From Planctomycetota bacterium (GTDB lineage Bacteria; Planctomycetota; UBA1135; UBA2386): a stretch of 34,976 nucleotides of DNA. The stretch is from NCBI GenBank assembly GCA_947444055.1, contig CANEYR010000038.1, positions 1 to 34,976 of the forward strand. The letters are read 5' to 3'. The notes under the pieces were generated by a model. It was not told the origin of the DNA, ran no database searches, and saw only the letters and a program-made list of their open reading frames with translations. The stretch's first letter is position 1. Each line of letters starts with the position of its first letter. Positions 8,599 through 17,043 of this stretch are shown one piece after another. The translations under genes were made by a program, and so were the position numbers.

Positions 8599-9433
8599 CT
8601 ACGGCGTGAACACCGCCGGGTTGCTAAGCAAGAACGCAGACGTTAGCGAGAACGTCGCGCCCTGCCAGACCAAGCCGATGCCCAGCAGCCCGGGCACATT
8701 CGGCACCAGGAGGCTCAGCTGCAGCGCCGGTCCGAACACACCGAACGTGCCGAAGGACGGCGCGCCACTGGCGAGCCAGATCTCGCCGGCTAGGGCGGGC
8801 AACCCATGCACGTTGCCGAGTTCGCCGAGGAACAACGCACCGAGCTGGCCGATGGGTCCCGTCATCAGCGCTTGCGTCGAGGTGGTGTTGGCGACGCGCA
8901 ATACCGACACCACGAAGGGCGTAGCCACCACGCCGACACCGGGCTCGCCGAGGATCGTCAGGCCCTTGCCCACCACCTGGAACGGCGAAAGCCTGGCGAG
9001 CGCTGATTCAGCGAGCCGCCCGATTCGACCAACGAAGCTAGAACGTGCCTACCGTGAGCAACAACGCGTTGGTGGCAGTGAGCGCCGCGAGTGCCGGCCA
9101 GGTCGAGCTCGACAGGAATCACTTGGTGGCGGAACGTTCCGCCAATGAGCGCCGGCAGCCCGGGACCGTGAACAACCCGCCGACCACGACGTCGCCGTTC
9201 GCCAGAATCTTCACGCAGAGTGCATAGCCGCTAAGGCCGCTGCCCACCGCGGACCACACGGCCCCATCCCAACACGCAACGCCGTTGACCGGCAGGCCGC
9301 CGGCATTCTGGAAACTGCCGACGCCAAACGCCGCCCCTTGCGAGCAGGAGAACGAGGGCAGCGGGTCGGTGCATGGGTTGGGCGGCGGCGAGGTTCCACG
9401 GGAACGATCCGCTGGTCCCACGCACCGCGTCAA
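8599..9433 (-). pseudogene. Decayed secreted propeller-type protein gene
   Basis: Two minus-strand pieces are readable. Bases 9433-9182 encode a propeller repeat (VGSFQNAGGLPVNGVACWDG, then VWSAVGSG and LANGDVVVGGLF) that matches repeats of the intact protein at 30113-32254 (NIARWNGSAWSALGSG, LANGDLIAGGAF). Bases about 9000-8599 encode the family's C-terminal domain, ending VPNVPGLLGIGLVWQGATF and then LLSNPAVFTP with a stop. Between them, around 9020-9180, the frame is broken by stops in all readings I tried, and no signal peptide is visible at the 5' end. It is a remnant with at least one frameshift and a missing 5' end. The whole gap 8562-9451 is explained by it. Confidence 0.7.
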
Positions 9434-9451
9434 CTCCCCCTGAACGCACGA

Positions 9452-10075
9452 CTACCGGCCCGCAGGCACGAACGGCACCGTCGGCGGCCGCGGCACGCCA
9501 TCGTCGCCAAAGATGTCGATGCCGACGAACCCAAGCAGCGCATCCGCAAACTCGGCGACGTTGAAGCCGACGCGCGCACCCCAGAACAGCGGCACCAACC
9601 CGACCTCGATGCCGAACATGTCGCTGATGCGTTGCTTTGGCGACAGTCGGAACGGCAAGCCGTCGTCGAGATCGAACACGTCACTGAGGCACAGCCAACT
9701 GCGCACATCGGTGAACGCATCCGGCGCGCCAGGGTGATTGCCGAGCGCACTCGTCGCCCACAGCCGCGACCACGGCGCGCCATAGCCAAGCGGACTCAAC
9801 GTCGTGAACGGCACGCCAACGCCTTGGTTCGTCATCACGTAGCCAGGCCGCTGCCACCACGTGTCCTTGCCCCATCCATACTCTGCGTACCAACCACCGA
9901 CCGCCAGGTCGAGCGGCCCGACCTTCGCCTCGGCCGCGACGCCGAGCGCGTCAGTGTTCCAGCGGTAGAGCACGCAGTCGTGCAAGTCGATGAGGCGCTG
10001 GTTGAAGTACGCGCACGACGGCAACAGCAAGAGGCCGGCAACCGCAAGCAAATGGATCGGCAGGCGCAAGTTCAC
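9452..10075 (-). CDS. Putative lipoprotein, uncharacterised
   Basis: 207 residues from GTG 10075, chosen because GAAGGG lies six bases upstream and because translation then begins directly with a lipoprotein signal (NLRLPIHLLAVAGLLLLPSC) with the lipobox cysteine near residue 20. The mature protein has NQRLIDLHDCVLYRWN, KVGPLDLAVGG, and near the C-terminus GLVPLFWGARVGFNVAEFAD. That D-L-x-D plus later x-V-G-P/V-G-F arrangement recurs in uncharacterised membrane-associated lipoproteins of several phyla. I do not know a function. It is divergent from the ankyrin gene, with a 105-bp shared upstream region. Confidence 0.75.
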   Translation of the reverse strand: MNLRLPIHLLAVAGLLLLPSCAYFNQRLIDLHDCVLYRWNTDALGVAAEAKVGPLDLAVGGWYAEYGWGKDTWWQRPGYVMTNQGVGVPFTTLSPLGYGAPWSRLWATSALGNHPGAPDAFTDVRSWLCLSDVFDLDDGLPFRLSPKQRISDMFGIEVGLVPLFWGARVGFNVAEFADALLGFVGIDIFGDDGVPRPPTVPFVPAGR

Positions 10076-10180
10076 GGCGGCCCTTCTACCCGGCCACGCG
10101 CGCGGCCACGGTCGCGAAATCGTGGTGATCGTCAGCGGGCGATGCCACATTCGTCGTCGGCCCCGGATGACTGCCTAGTC

Positions 10181-10996
10181 ATGCTGCTGAAGATCCTGTT
10201 CTGGCTGTTCGTAGCGATCGATGTGGTCGGTCTCGGGCTGTTGTTCGTGCTTGGCCTCGCGGCGGCCGGCTCGGCGAAGACGCACCCGCTCGAAGTCGTG
10301 CTCGTGATGCTGGTCGTGCCGGGCTTGGTGCTGGCCGCTGCCGTGCTGTTGTTCCTGCAGACCCAGTGGACCGGCTGGCGGCTGCTGGCGTTGCTGGTTG
10401 TCAGTGGGCCGACACTGGTGCTCGCCATCGGACGCATCACCAGTGAGATCGCCGTGCGGCAACAGGCGGTAGGCATCCTGGGCTCGACGCCGCTGACCCG
10501 GGCGCTGCGCGAACTGGAACGCGACCCGGGGCAGCTGGCGACCGTGCGCACGCTGCTGGCTCAGGGCGCCGAGGTCGGGCACGGCGAGGAACAACCGCTG
10601 GTGCTCGCCATCTACGCGGCTCGCCACGTCGGACTGGCGCCGACGCAGCTGCTGCTGGACGCCGGCGCCGATGCGAATGCCGCCAACGCGTTCGGTTCGC
10701 CGGCATGGTTCGCGGCGACCGGGGCGACCGTTGACACGAAGGTGCTGGCGCTGCTGATCGACCGCGGTGCCGATCTGCAGGCCACCGAGCGCGATGGCCG
10801 CGGTGCCGTCTGGAGCGCGGTGAACACCTGGAACTGGTCGGCGGCGTTGCTGCTGCTGCGGCGCGGTGCTAGCAGCGACGGACTGTCGCCGATGGGACTG
10901 TCGCTGCGCGAGACGCTCGAAGAGCATGTGCGCCGGCATGGCGAACAAGGCGGCGTCAGCGAAGTGCTGGCGGTGGTGCGCGGCCGCGGCAAGTAG
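10181..10996 (+). CDS. Membrane protein with ankyrin repeats
   Basis: 271 residues from ATG 10181; an in-frame ATG at 10142 would add 13 residues. Three hydrophobic helices at about 5-28, 36-60 and 66-86 form the N-terminal membrane part. The soluble C-terminal half carries degenerate ankyrin repeats: LLLDAGADANAANAFGSPAW, then LLIDRGADLQATERDGRGAV and LLLRRGASSDGLSPMG. Ankyrin repeats bind other proteins, and tethered versions usually act as scaffolds or inhibitors, but no partner can be named from context. It converges on the carbonic anhydrase gene. Confidence 0.8.
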   Translation: MLLKILFWLFVAIDVVGLGLLFVLGLAAAGSAKTHPLEVVLVMLVVPGLVLAAAVLLFLQTQWTGWRLLALLVVSGPTLVLAIGRITSEIAVRQQAVGILGSTPLTRALRELERDPGQLATVRTLLAQGAEVGHGEEQPLVLAIYAARHVGLAPTQLLLDAGADANAANAFGSPAWFAATGATVDTKVLALLIDRGADLQATERDGRGAVWSAVNTWNWSAALLLLRRGASSDGLSPMGLSLRETLEEHVRRHGEQGGVSEVLAVVRGRGK

Positions 10997-11056
10997 GGCC
11001 AGCTAGGCGAGCACACGGCGGAGAACGCCGAGTTCGCGGCCCAGATGCAGGTCGCG

Positions 11057-11096
11057 CGCTCGCTGATGTCTCGCAACGAAAGGCAATCAGCGCGCG
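11057..11096. terminator. Stem-loop between convergent genes
   Basis: An 11-bp stem with one mismatch (CGCTCGCTGAT with ATCAGCGCGCG) closes an 18-base loop in the 152-bp gap between the ankyrin gene and the convergent carbonic anhydrase. Its position fits a bidirectional terminator; no T-run is present. Confidence 0.35.
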
Positions 11097-11148
11097 GCGA
11101 ATGGCAGCATCGACGTTCAGGCGCTGTCGAGGCTCAGCTTGTGTCTGC

Positions 11149-11778
11149 TCAGCACGGTGGCATGCGGCGGGCCGGCTCGATCGCGCGCACCGCGTCGACC
11201 GTGGGCGTGAGGTCGCGCAACAGCCCGTCGGCGACGTCGTAGATCCAGCCATGCACGCGCACCTCGCGGCCACCGGTGGTCTGCAGCACCGGCGACTCGC
11301 GCACGTGCACGACCTGCGTGGCGACGTTCAATTCGCACAGCCGTCGGATCTGGGCCGTCGGCGTTAGCTCGCGCTCGATCTCGTTGCGATAGAACTTGGC
11401 GATGTCGCGCACATGGCGGATCCAATGGTCGACCACGCGGCCACTGCCCGGCTGCAGGGCGGCGGCGACGCCACCGCACCCGTAGTGGCCGCAGACGATG
11501 ACGTCCTGAATGCCGAGCACGTTGACGGCGTAGTCGAGCACCGCGAGGCAGTTCAGGTCGGTGTGCACGACCAGGTTGGCGACGTTGCGATGCACGAACA
11601 CCTGGCCGGGATCGAGGCCGATGATCTGGTTGGCGGGCACGCGGCTGTCGGCGCAGCCAATCCAGCAGAAGCGTGGTTGCTGCTGGCTGGCGAGCGACTG
11701 GAAGAACCCCGGCCGTTCCCGTTCCGTCTGGTCGCGCCAAGCGCGGTTGTTGGTGAGCAATTGGTCGACGCTGAGCAT
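11149..11778 (-). CDS. can: Beta-class carbonic anhydrase
   Basis: 209 residues from ATG 11778, the usual length for the Can/CynT family. It interconverts CO2 and bicarbonate. The zinc ligands are all present: Cys42 and Asp44 in CADSRVPANQI, then His98 and Cys101 in GHYGCGG. The Asp44-Arg46 pair and HRNVANLVVHTD are standard for the family. It lies 102 bp downstream of the TPR kinase on the same strand, so some read-through is possible, but the gap is too large to call an operon. A different carbonic anhydrase left an N-terminal fragment at 18954-19046. Confidence 0.93.
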   Translation of the reverse strand: MLSVDQLLTNNRAWRDQTERERPGFFQSLASQQQPRFCWIGCADSRVPANQIIGLDPGQVFVHRNVANLVVHTDLNCLAVLDYAVNVLGIQDVIVCGHYGCGGVAAALQPGSGRVVDHWIRHVRDIAKFYRNEIERELTPTAQIRRLCELNVATQVVHVRESPVLQTTGGREVRVHGWIYDVADGLLRDLTPTVDAVRAIEPARRMPPC

Positions 11779-11836
11779 GGGGCGATGGTAGCGCACGTGT
11801 GCTTCCTGCTGCCGTGTGATGCGCTTACAGGCCGTC

Positions 11837-11863
11837 GCCGCGCTGACTCGCAGGCGTCGTCGC
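11837..11863. repeat. 27-bp imperfect direct repeat, copy 1
   Basis: Matches 15767-15793 at 24 of 27 bases in the same orientation, with the first 16 bases (GCCGCGCTGACTCGCA) identical. It lies 18 bp beyond the stop of the TPR kinase, so the two copies bracket the sigma-kinase operon. Confidence 0.5.
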
Positions 11864-11880
11864 AGGTCACCGTTCGCCGA

Positions 11881-14800
11881 TCAACGGCCCGCGCTGCCGC
11901 CGATGAGCCTGACCTGCAGCTCCCGCCCATCGCGGACGATGGACTCCTCCCACTGGTCGGCATGCGCGACGGCGCGCACCGCTTCGAGCCGCGGCAGGGC
12001 CGCCGCCAGCAACTCGATGGCCTTCGCTGGGTTGCCGGCCGCGGCCGCCAGCTCCGCGGTGCGCACGGTGGCAAAGCCCCAGGGCAGGACGTACCACGGG
12101 TCGGTGGGGTCCTTGTTGACGTCCTCGACCACACTGCGGATCACCCGTTCGTAGAGTCCGACCGCGCGGTCGCGGTAGCCGATGCCGACAGATCTCGCCG
12201 CCACACCCTCGCCCCGCCAGGCCAGATGCAGGCAGTCCGCTGCACGTCGGGTCGCGTACCAGGTCGAACGCGCCGCGAGGATGCGATCTGCCGCGGCCGC
12301 CGCCGACGCGTGGTCGCCGCCTGCAGCCGCCAACTGCGCCTCGAGCCACCCGACTTCGACCGCCCGCTTGTTGAGCACGGGCGGGTTGGTCTTGATGAGG
12401 TCGCGCGCCCGCGTCAGCCACCCGGCAGCATGGTCCGTTCTGCCGCAACCGAGGTGCCATCGCGCGAGTCCGCTGAACGCCCCGACCAAGGCATCCTGGT
12501 CGCCGGGCGCCAGGGGCGGCGGGTCGCTTGGCAGCGCGCGTTCTACCTCCGGCCAGATGCGATCGACGTCCCCGTGCACGCGGGCACTCTCGATCACTGC
12601 TTGCATTCCCAGCAGCTGCCAACGCGGCCTGCGTCCGGCCTGGGCGGTGGCTGGAATCAGGTCGTTGGTGGCGGTCGCCCGAGCGGCGCAGGCCGAGGCT
12701 TCGTCGAGGTCGCTCTGGCGGAACCGATCGGAGAGCGTGAGCGCGAAATCCACGAGCACCGCGCAGAGACCAACGAGTCGGGCCGGGTTGTCCGGGAACT
12801 GCTTGACCATCGCGTCCGCGCGCTCGATCGCACGACGATACGAAGTCGACGAGGCGTTGAAGTCGTCGAAGAAGTGCTGCACGTGGCCCAGATCGCGCAA
12901 CGCCACGCTCAGCTTGACCTGCGGCACGAGCCGTTGCGGCTGCTCGCCGTGCCAGGCAGTGGCAGCTTCGACGGCACTCTGCTTGTGAGCGAGCGCCTCT
13001 TCGCGGCGACCAGGCTGCTGGCGCGTGTCCCACGCGACACTGCCCTGCAGGCTGGCAACCCGGTACTTCCGACCGAGCCGCTGCGAGGTGACGTCTCGCA
13101 GATCGACCTTCGCCTGCGTCAGGATGGCGTAGGCCTCGTCGAACTTGCTCGCGAAGCGCAACTGCTCCGCAAGCTCACAGGCCGTGTCCACGAGATCGCC
13201 ACCCAGTCCAGCGATCTTCGGCTCGACGGCGCGCAGCGCCTCGAGCACGCGCAAGCTCTCGCGCAGCCCGGCGAGCCGAAGCTCTGCGCGTTCTGGCGGC
13301 AGGGTCTCAGCGGCCTCGCGCAAGGCGGCCGCATGCGAACGTCCATAGGCAGTCGGCATCGCCGCGGCGCAGGCCTCAAGGTGCGTCACGGCGGCGGCGA
13401 ACTTGGGTTGGGCTTGCTCGTGGTTGGCGACCTGCACGAACGCGCTGCCCTGCCGGCGAAGGCATTCCCCGAGCAACGCACGGTACGGGACACTGCCGGG
13501 TGCAGCCGCGAGCAGCGCCTCGGCCTCGCTCGTGGCGGCGTCAGCGGCGCGGCCCGCGCGAGTCGGTTCGCCGAGCAACCAGTGCACCTGCGAGATCGCC
13601 AGCAGCGATCGGCAGCGACCTTCGCGCAGTGCAGGGTCGGTCGGTCGGTCCTCCAGGAAGTGGTCGTAGGCGGCCAATGCATCCTGCAGCAGGGCCTGGC
13701 GCGCGCTGTCACCCTGCGGGGCCTCGACCAGCCGTTCATCGTTTGCACGCACGAGCAGCCGTGCGACCATCGCCGCGGCATCGGCGACGGACTCTCGAGC
13801 CGCGCGGCCATACGCCAGCGCCACGACGAGGCCGATGCCCAGTACCACCACCGCCGCACTGCTGATCGCAACCAGGGACCGATTGCGCCGCACGAACTTG
13901 CGCAACCGGTAGGTGGTCGATGGCGGCCCGACCGAGACCGGCTCGCCGCGCAGGTGGCGTTCGATGTCGGCGGCCAGCGCCGTGACCGTGGGGTAACGCT
14001 CATCGCGTTCGCGGGCGAGCGCGCGCAGCGTGATCCAGTCGAGATCGCCGCGCAGTTCCGCGGCGAGCTTGCGCCGGCCCGCCGGTGGCTCACTCACGGC
14101 AACACTCGTCGAGGTGGTGACCCGTGCACTGGGCCGCACCGGTTCGGTGTCGGTCGCCGCCGCACCCTGCGCCCACGGCATCTCGCCGGTGAGCAGTTCG
14201 TAGAGCATGACGCCTAACGCGAACACATCGGCGCGTTCGTCGACTGCGCCCACACGGCCGGAAGCCTGCTCGGGGCTCATGTAGCCCGGCGTGCCGATCA
14301 CGCGGCCGGCATCGGTGCGCGGTGCTTCGTCGCCCGCCGACGCGAACAACGCCTTGGCGATGCCGAAGTCGATGATCTTGCACAGCGGGCCAGTCTCGGC
14401 GTCGACCACCAACACGTTGGCCGGCTTCAGGTCCCGGTGCACGATGCCGCGCGTGTGGGCGTGGGCGACGCCGCGGCACAGGTCGACGAACAGGCGCAGG
14501 CGGTCGCGGCAAGACAGGGCCCGTTCCTCGCAGTAGCTGCGGATCGCCATGCCATCGACGTACTCCATGACGAAGAACGGCCGCCCATCGGGCATCACGC
14601 CGGCATCGAACACCTGCGTGATCGCTGGGTGGTTCAGCGCGGCCAGCAGCTGCCGTTCGGCGGCGAAGCGGCGCAGCGTGCGTTCGTCGCCGGCACCTGG
14701 CCGCAGCACTTTGATAGCGACCTGGCGCACGACCGGCTGTTGCTGCGCACACAGGAAGACGATGCCGAACGCGCCCTCGCCGAGGCGACGAATCACCCGG

Positions 14801-15030
14801 TGGCCGCCGATGTGCGTCGCCGTCTCGGCCACGGGGTCCGGATAGGTGCCGTCGAGCAGGCGTTCGGCGCCGCCGAGATCGGCCGCCAGCCGCTGCAGGC
14901 CAGTGGTGTAATGGGGATGGGCCGCGACCAACGCGGCGAGCACCGCGGCGCGATCGGCAACGAGCGCCCCCAGCAACTGCTCGGCGGCACGATCGGCCAG
15001 CTCTTCCGGCAGTTCGTCGCCCGGCGTCAT
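11881..15030 (-). CDS. Hanks-type Ser/Thr kinase with long TPR-like sensor region
   Basis: 1049 residues from ATG 15030. The start overlaps the stop of the upstream sigma gene (ATGA), implying translational coupling. An N-terminal helical segment (1-75) precedes the kinase: GEGAFGIVF at 84, K107, HRDLKPAN at 198-205, DFG at 221-223, SPEQ at 252-255. The juxtamembrane stretch YRLRKFVRRNR is basic and one membrane helix spans about 387-407. The C-terminal 640 residues are alpha-helical with degenerate TPR-like units (ALAAYDHFLEDRPTDPALRE, PYRALLGECLRRQGSAF). The coupling to a sigma factor suggests the kinase controls that sigma factor by phosphorylation, as established for PknT-EcfP in Vibrio parahaemolyticus; here this is inference. 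Confidence 0.93.
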   Translation of the reverse strand: MTPGDELPEELADRAAEQLLGALVADRAAVLAALVAAHPHYTTGLQRLAADLGGAERLLDGTYPDPVAETATHIGGHRVIRRLGEGAFGIVFLCAQQQPVVRQVAIKVLRPGAGDERTLRRFAAERQLLAALNHPAITQVFDAGVMPDGRPFFVMEYVDGMAIRSYCEERALSCRDRLRLFVDLCRGVAHAHTRGIVHRDLKPANVLVVDAETGPLCKIIDFGIAKALFASAGDEAPRTDAGRVIGTPGYMSPEQASGRVGAVDERADVFALGVMLYELLTGEMPWAQGAAATDTEPVRPSARVTTSTSVAVSEPPAGRRKLAAELRGDLDWITLRALARERDERYPTVTALAADIERHLRGEPVSVGPPSTTYRLRKFVRRNRSLVAISSAAVVVLGIGLVVALAYGRAARESVADAAAMVARLLVRANDERLVEAPQGDSARQALLQDALAAYDHFLEDRPTDPALREGRCRSLLAISQVHWLLGEPTRAGRAADAATSEAEALLAAAPGSVPYRALLGECLRRQGSAFVQVANHEQAQPKFAAAVTHLEACAAAMPTAYGRSHAAALREAAETLPPERAELRLAGLRESLRVLEALRAVEPKIAGLGGDLVDTACELAEQLRFASKFDEAYAILTQAKVDLRDVTSQRLGRKYRVASLQGSVAWDTRQQPGRREEALAHKQSAVEAATAWHGEQPQRLVPQVKLSVALRDLGHVQHFFDDFNASSTSYRRAIERADAMVKQFPDNPARLVGLCAVLVDFALTLSDRFRQSDLDEASACAARATATNDLIPATAQAGRRPRWQLLGMQAVIESARVHGDVDRIWPEVERALPSDPPPLAPGDQDALVGAFSGLARWHLGCGRTDHAAGWLTRARDLIKTNPPVLNKRAVEVGWLEAQLAAAGGDHASAAAAADRILAARSTWYATRRAADCLHLAWRGEGVAARSVGIGYRDRAVGLYERVIRSVVEDVNKDPTDPWYVLPWGFATVRTAELAAAAGNPAKAIELLAAALPRLEAVRAVAHADQWEESIVRDGRELQVRLIGGSAGR

Positions 15031-15644
15031 TGCAGGTTCCAGCGTTCGACGTCGACGCCACGCTGGCGCAGTTCGCGCACCAGCCGCACCATCGCGCGCG
15101 CCAACATCTGGCGCGTCGCCTCCTCGCTGCGCGACAGCACCTCGGCAATGACGCGGTGCGGCAGGCGCACGAGCCGCGCCAGCGTGATCACTTCCCGATG
15201 CTCTTCCGTGAGAGCTGCCATCGCGGCACTGACGGCGACCGCCGTCTCGTTGCCGATCGCTTCCTGACTCGGCGTCAGCAGATGCACGGCGGCGGCGAGG
15301 GAGTCGCCAAGCGGCCCCTCCTGCTCACGCGCCACGTCGCGCTTTTCACCGTGCAGACGCCGGTGCTTCTCGCGCACCTTGTTGAGCGCGGCGGTGAACA
15401 GCCACGCGCGGAACCGGTCTTCGCCGCGGAAATCGAAGCTGCTGCGCGCCGCCAGCAGTTGCCGGCAGACGGATTGCACGACGTCGAGACTCGACTCGCG
15501 AGCGCGCAGGCCCGGCCCGAGCCGCGCGTGCACGAAGGCGTGCAATTGCGGCAGGTAGCTCAGCAGGAGCTGATCGAGGGCATTGCGGTCGCCGTGCGTG
15601 GCGTCGTCGAACAGCTTGCCGGCGCTCGTGTCTTCGTCGGGCAC
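15027..15644 (-). CDS. ECF-type sigma factor coupled to kinase
   Basis: 205 residues if started at GTG 15644 (PDEDTSAGKLFDDATHGDRN), which gives the normal N-terminus for this sigma type. An in-frame GTG at 15743 would add 33 residues with no family resemblance. Region 2 is visible as LLSYLPQLHAFVHARLG through SSLDVVQSVCRQLL and FRGEDRFRAWLFTAALNKVR. Region 4 reads LTEEHREVITLARLVRLPHR followed by the recognition helix SRSEEATRQMLARA. The stop overlaps the kinase start by four bases. No anti-sigma gene is present, so the kinase is the likely regulator. Confidence 0.85.
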   Translation of the reverse strand: MPDEDTSAGKLFDDATHGDRNALDQLLLSYLPQLHAFVHARLGPGLRARESSLDVVQSVCRQLLAARSSFDFRGEDRFRAWLFTAALNKVREKHRRLHGEKRDVAREQEGPLGDSLAAAVHLLTPSQEAIGNETAVAVSAAMAALTEEHREVITLARLVRLPHRVIAEVLSRSEEATRQMLARAMVRLVRELRQRGVDVERWNLQ

Positions 15645-15745
15645 GGCACAGAGGCTACCCAAGCCGGACGCGAGCGAGCGCCAAAACTGCACCAGCCTCG
15701 ATCCGTCCGGGTGTTCGTGATCAGGAACGAACGCAGGTTTCACCC

Positions 15746-16024
15746 ATGCCGCCAGAAAGCAGAACGGCCGCGCTGACTCGCAAGAGTCGGCGCGGCGGCG
15801 GCGTGATCGACGACACCCATCCGACAGTGCGCACCAGGATCGATGCGATCTTCGCGGCGATGACGCCGAGCGAACGCTTCGGCTGGAAGCCCGAGGACTA
15901 CCCCAACGCGCAGACGATCGGCGAACGCACGCTGTTGATCCCGCTGTCAGCCAAGCTCAGCGATGCCAACGTCGGCGACGTGATCGCGGCGGTTCGTTCG
16001 GCACTGCGGGCCGGAACTGGCTAG
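15746..16024 (+). pseudogene. C-terminal remnant of a DegT/DnrJ/EryC1/StrS aminotransferase
   Basis: An open frame of 92 codons. From about residue 22 it reads like the C-terminal end of a sugar aminotransferase of the DegT family: AMTPSERFGWKPEDYPNAQT, IGERTLLIPLSAKLSD and VGDVIAAVRSAL. In intact relatives this segment (YY-x-x-FG-x-x-P-x-x-FP-x-A...LPL...L-x-D-x-D) closes a protein of about 370-400 residues. The PLP lysine and all N-terminal motifs are absent. It stops 12 bp before the Sua5 start, so the old gene may once have been upstream of it. Its first codons hold a small inverted repeat (GACTC-GCAA-GAGTC) and copy 2 of the 27-bp repeat. Confidence 0.65.
15767..15793. repeat. 27-bp imperfect direct repeat, copy 2
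   Basis: Matches 11837-11863 at 24 of 27 bases in the same orientation. It lies 123 bp upstream of the sigma gene start, on the far side of the sigma-kinase operon from copy 1. Confidence 0.5.
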
Positions 16025-16036
16025 GCTCGCCCCCCC

Positions 16037-17020
16037 TTGCCAATCCTCCGCGTCGATCCTGTGCACCCCAACCCAACCGCGATTGCGCCCGCGGCTGCAG
16101 CACTGCGCGCCGGCGAGCTGGTCGCGTTCCCGACCGAGACGGTCTATGGCGTTGGCGCCACGGCCCTCGACGAACGGGCGGTCGCGCGCATCTACGCGGC
16201 CAAGCGTCGGCCGAGCCACCATCCGCTGATCGTGCACGTGCTCGATGCGGCGGCGGCGCGCGCGCTGGCCCACACCTGGCCGCCGCTCGCGGACGTACTG
16301 ACGGCAGCGTTCTGGCCCGGGCCACTGACGCTGGTCGTGCCCAAACGCGAGATCGTGCCGGATCTGGTCACCGCCGGGCTGCCGAGCGTGGCCCTGCGGG
16401 CACCGGCCCATCCGGTGGCGCGTGCGCTGCTGCTTGCCGCCGGGCTCCCGATCGCCGCGCCGAGTGCCAACCGCTATCAGGGCGTCTCGCCAACCACGGC
16501 GGCGCACGTCGAACGATCCCTGGGGCTTGGTGCGGTCGCGTGGTTGCTCGACGGTGGGCCGACCACGGTGGGGATCGAGTCGACGGTGATCGACCTGACC
16601 GGGGCACGACCGCGGCTGCTGCGTCCCGGCGGACTCGATGCCGGTGCGATCGAAGCGATCACCGGACCGCTCGATCGCGCCCCATCGTTGACCGAGCACG
16701 AGGCCCGCTCCTCGCCCGGCCTTGCCGCGCGGCACTACTCGCCAACGGCGACGACCGAACTGATGGCGCGCGCGCAGATGTCGGCGAGCGCGCGCACCGG
16801 CCCGCGCCCCATTGGTGCGTTGTTGCGCGGCAGCGGCGAGATTCCGGGCATCGATCATCTGCTCGAGCTGCCCGACGATCCCCGCGACTACGCGCGGTTG
16901 CTCTATGCCGCGCTGCACACGTTCGACGAACTCGGCTGCGCGCGCATCCTCGTCGAGCCGCTGCCCGACACGCCGGCCTGGGCCGCGCTGCGCGATCGTT
17001 TGCGCCGCGCTGCGACCTGA
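16037..17020 (+). CDS. sua5: L-threonylcarbamoyladenylate synthase, Sua5 type
   Basis: 327 residues from TTG 16037; a GTG at 16061 is the alternative. It makes threonylcarbamoyl-AMP from threonine, bicarbonate and ATP, the first step of t6A37 tRNA modification. The YrdC domain (about 12-205) has FPTETVYGVGATALD, AAKRRPSHHPLIVHV (the KR...P motif), FWPGPLTLVV and IAAPSANRYQGVSPTTA. The extra C-terminal domain of about 110 residues, preceded by a linker containing ARSSPGLAARHYSP, marks the longer Sua5 form instead of TsaC. It converges on purK with a 23-bp gap. Confidence 0.95.
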   Translation: MPILRVDPVHPNPTAIAPAAAALRAGELVAFPTETVYGVGATALDERAVARIYAAKRRPSHHPLIVHVLDAAAARALAHTWPPLADVLTAAFWPGPLTLVVPKREIVPDLVTAGLPSVALRAPAHPVARALLLAAGLPIAAPSANRYQGVSPTTAAHVERSLGLGAVAWLLDGGPTTVGIESTVIDLTGARPRLLRPGGLDAGAIEAITGPLDRAPSLTEHEARSSPGLAARHYSPTATTELMARAQMSASARTGPRPIGALLRGSGEIPGIDHLLELPDDPRDYARLLYAALHTFDELGCARILVEPLPDTPAWAALRDRLRRAAT

Positions 17021-17043
17021 GCGCGCCAGCCGCTCGCGGCATT

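Noticed and set aside
11413-14217. Very long open frame on the plus strand opposite the TPR kinase
   Set aside because: It lacks any recognisable motif, is Arg/His-rich, and is the mirror of a strongly supported kinase in GC-rich DNA.
15774-15795. GACTC-GCAA-GAGTC hairpin as a terminator for the sigma-kinase operon
   Set aside because: It is upstream, not downstream, of that operon and lies within the DegT remnant frame.
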